Assembly: GCA_003511885.1 (NCBI GenBank)
Contig: DOIX01000126.1
Span: forward strand, 390 to 7,263
Direction of reading: 5' to 3'
Source: Cyanobacteria bacterium UBA11153
GTDB lineage: Bacteria; Cyanobacteriota; Cyanobacteriia; Cyanobacteriales; Coleofasciculaceae
Length of the DNA stretch: 6,874 nt
The notes under the pieces: model-generated
Seen by the model: the letters and a program-made list of their open reading frames with translations, nothing else
Database searches by the model: none
Told to the model about the DNA's origin: nothing
Made by a program: the position numbers and the translations under genes
In this document: positions 5,957-6,874 of the stretch, piece after piece
How positions within the stretch are numbered: position 1 is the stretch's first letter
Layout: every line of letters begins with the position of its first letter

Positions 5957-6730
5957 ATGAAGACTTTACGCTCTTTACAAGTTGCAGCCCTAACGATTAC
6001 TTCTTTCCTGACAGTAGGTAGTTTCCATCCCAGTGTGGCTCAAACCTTTGACAAGATTGAAGTTAACGAAAATAATTTTATCGCAGTTGCGGCTCCTTTT
6101 GGTGAGGATCGATATCAATTATTGATTATCGAACAGATTTCCAACCAACGGGATTGTTGGCGAGAGAGGGGTAATAATCCAGTAACGGTGGAACCCCTAT
6201 TGCTCAATTTTGATTTTACAGGTATTTGCAGCCGCAATACTGATAGTAATGGCTATTCAATCCGAATGGACGATCGCGATTTGGGTTTAGATTACCTCCT
6301 CAGAGTCGTCAAACGCGATGGAGAATTAGTATTGGTGGGGACAAACCGGGTAAATCGGAATGCGCCAGAGATTGAAATTGGTACTACTCAAGGGATGGGG
6401 ACTGGTTTTCAAAAGATTTTCCTCAATTCAGGGTGGCGGTTGACGAGGCGCACTTATCAGGGCAGAGCATTAGGTCATATCTATCTTACCAGTGGTTCTA
6501 CTCCTCCTGTTTCCCCAGGGGTGAGTGCCACTCCTCCTCCTCGTCAACTGCCTCCTTTGATTAATCCCCCAGCGGCTAGGGAGGAATACCCAGAGCAACC
6601 TTCGCGGGAATTGATTTTTACGAAGCCGGATGATGACTTGGTTGCGCCAGGAGAGGATAATCCAGTAAATAGTCCCCAAGTTTTACCACCGCCACCTTCT
6701 AATCGTACTGTGCCTGTTTTTGAACGGTAG
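5957..6730 (+). CDS. Secreted DUF3747-type protein with proline-rich C-terminal tail
   Basis: A 257-residue exported protein of unknown function. The N-terminus is a classic signal peptide: positive MKTLR, a hydrophobic core (LQVAALTITSFLTVGSF) and a likely cleavage after SVA or SVAQ near residues 28-29. Residues 30-178 match what I know of the cyanobacterial DUF3747 family. Recognisable elements are the FIAVAAPFG strand, the YQLLIIEQISNQRDCW block, LLLNFDFTGICSRNTDSNGYSIR, DLGLDYLLRVV, GELVLVGTNR, APEIEIGTTQG and a final GWRLTRRTYQGRALGHIYLT. Two cysteines (in DCW and ICSR) could form a disulfide after export. From about residue 180 the tail is rich in Pro, Ser and Asp (TPPVSPG, ATPPPRQLPP, LPPPPSN) and looks disordered. 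No SLH or membrane anchor is seen. The start has a CAGGG ribosome site 5 bases upstream. It lies 217 bases after cyaC beyond several hairpins, so it probably has its own promoter. Confidence 0.88.
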   Translation: MKTLRSLQVAALTITSFLTVGSFHPSVAQTFDKIEVNENNFIAVAAPFGEDRYQLLIIEQISNQRDCWRERGNNPVTVEPLLLNFDFTGICSRNTDSNGYSIRMDDRDLGLDYLLRVVKRDGELVLVGTNRVNRNAPEIEIGTTQGMGTGFQKIFLNSGWRLTRRTYQGRALGHIYLTSGSTPPVSPGVSATPPPRQLPPLINPPAAREEYPEQPSRELIFTKPDDDLVAPGEDNPVNSPQVLPPPPSNRTVPVFER

Positions 6731-6734
6731 TTTA

Positions 6735-6768
6735 TAGTTGATAATGGATAGTTGATAATGGATAGTTG
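6735..6768 (+). repeat. Tandem 14-mers immediately after the DUF3747 gene
   Basis: TAGTTGATAATGGA occurs at 6735-6748 and 6749-6762, followed by a partial TAGTTG (6763-6768). The array begins four bases after the stop codon. AT-rich TAGTTGATAATGG strings of this kind occur between genes in filamentous cyanobacteria (general knowledge). Confidence 0.7.
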
Positions 6769-6784
6769 TCCGCTATCAATTATC
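6754..6784 (+). terminator. AT-rich stem-loop formed by the tandem repeat and its inverse
   Basis: GATAATGGATAG (6754-6765) pairs with CTATCAATTATC (6773-6784), 11 of 12 positions, around TTGTCCG. The left arm is part of the tandem 14-mers; the right arm is an inverted copy. It follows the DUF3747 stop by 23 bases and could end that transcript. The low GC and the following GTATTTATAAG make this a weak terminator by sequence. Confidence 0.4.
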
Positions 6785-6803
6785 GTATTTATAAGGTGAG
6801 TCG

Positions 6804-6874
6804 TTGAAAACCCCGTGTCTTTAGACCGGGGATGAAAACGCTTTGCAGACCTTAGTCTGCCTTGAAAGAGGGGG
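6804..6874 (-). mobile_element. Possible IS200/IS605-type right end (or terminator) with two stem-loops; continues beyond the window
   Basis: Stem 1 is CCCCG-T-GTC (6811-6819), TTTA loop, GAC-CGGGG (6824-6831), with one bulged T. Stem 2 is GCAGAC (6845-6850), CTTA, GTCTGC (6855-6860). Read on the minus strand the order is stem 2, TTTTCATCCCCGGTCTAAAG, the other half of stem 1, then GGGGTTTTCAACG. A TTCATCCCC...GGGG hairpin followed by TTTTCAA is typical of the DNA just after tnpB genes of IS200/IS605 elements, where it forms the right end and the 3' scaffold of the guide RNA. In IS608 the right cleavage motif is TCAA, which fits 6804-6807. If so, tnpB lies beyond 6874 on the minus strand. The alternative is an intrinsic terminator (GC stem plus TTTT) of an ordinary minus-strand gene. 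No transposase coding sequence is inside the window. Confidence 0.4.

Noticed and set aside
6470..6679. Minus-strand open frame under the DUF3747 gene
   Set aside because: It is a shadow of the proline-rich tail coding sequence with no ribosome site or recognisable domain.

Overview
The window reads as chromosomal DNA of a filamentous, Oscillatoria/Arthrospira/Microcoleus-like cyanobacterium. The evidence is a full-length CyaC-type hybrid kinase/adenylate cyclase, a secreted DUF3747-type protein of a cyanobacterial family, four perfect HIP1 octamers (GCGATCGC at 1046, 3778, 3970 and 5220; about 0.1 expected by chance in this length), and short palindromic and heptad repeats of the kind common in these genomes. 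The genus is inference.

Layout. 1-145: non-coding, with a small AT-rich hairpin. 146-715 (-): conserved-looking hypothetical protein with a possible C-terminal helix-turn-helix; its stop codon lies inside a heptanucleotide repeat. 845-1501 (-): GNAT-family N-acetyltransferase. 1502-1989: a 488-base divergent intergenic region with two notable dyads but no gene I can support. 1990-5739 (+): cyaC, 1249 codons, REC-GAF-GAF-HisKA-HATPase-REC-class III adenylate cyclase. 5740-5956: intergenic, with two copies of an AGAAAnCCGGTTTCT palindrome and a GAAA-loop hairpin. 5957-6730 (+): secreted DUF3747-like protein with a proline-rich tail. 6731-6874: tandem 14-mers, an AT-rich hairpin, then two stem-loops that look like the end of an IS200/IS605-type element or a terminator of a minus-strand gene beyond the window.

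Function. The central gene joins phosphorelay signalling and cAMP synthesis in one polypeptide. Sensory input through the GAFs or partner proteins should drive autophosphorylation at His632, transfer to a receiver Asp, and control of a C-terminal cyclase whose visible active-site residues are all intact. The two minus-strand genes are transcribed divergently from cyaC and have no obvious functional link to it. The DUF3747 gene lies 217 bases downstream and is probably a separate unit.

The most unusual aspect is repeat DNA inside the cyaC reading frame. GAF1 carries a purine-rich minisatellite (EEERQGGQGGQG-type repeats) followed by a pyrimidine-rich tail, plus a strong 28-base palindrome. GAF2 carries another pyrimidine-rich insert resembling the heptad repeat at the end of the first gene. 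A C9 homopolymer splits the two halves of the cyclase active site. I see no complete novel defence or mobile system.
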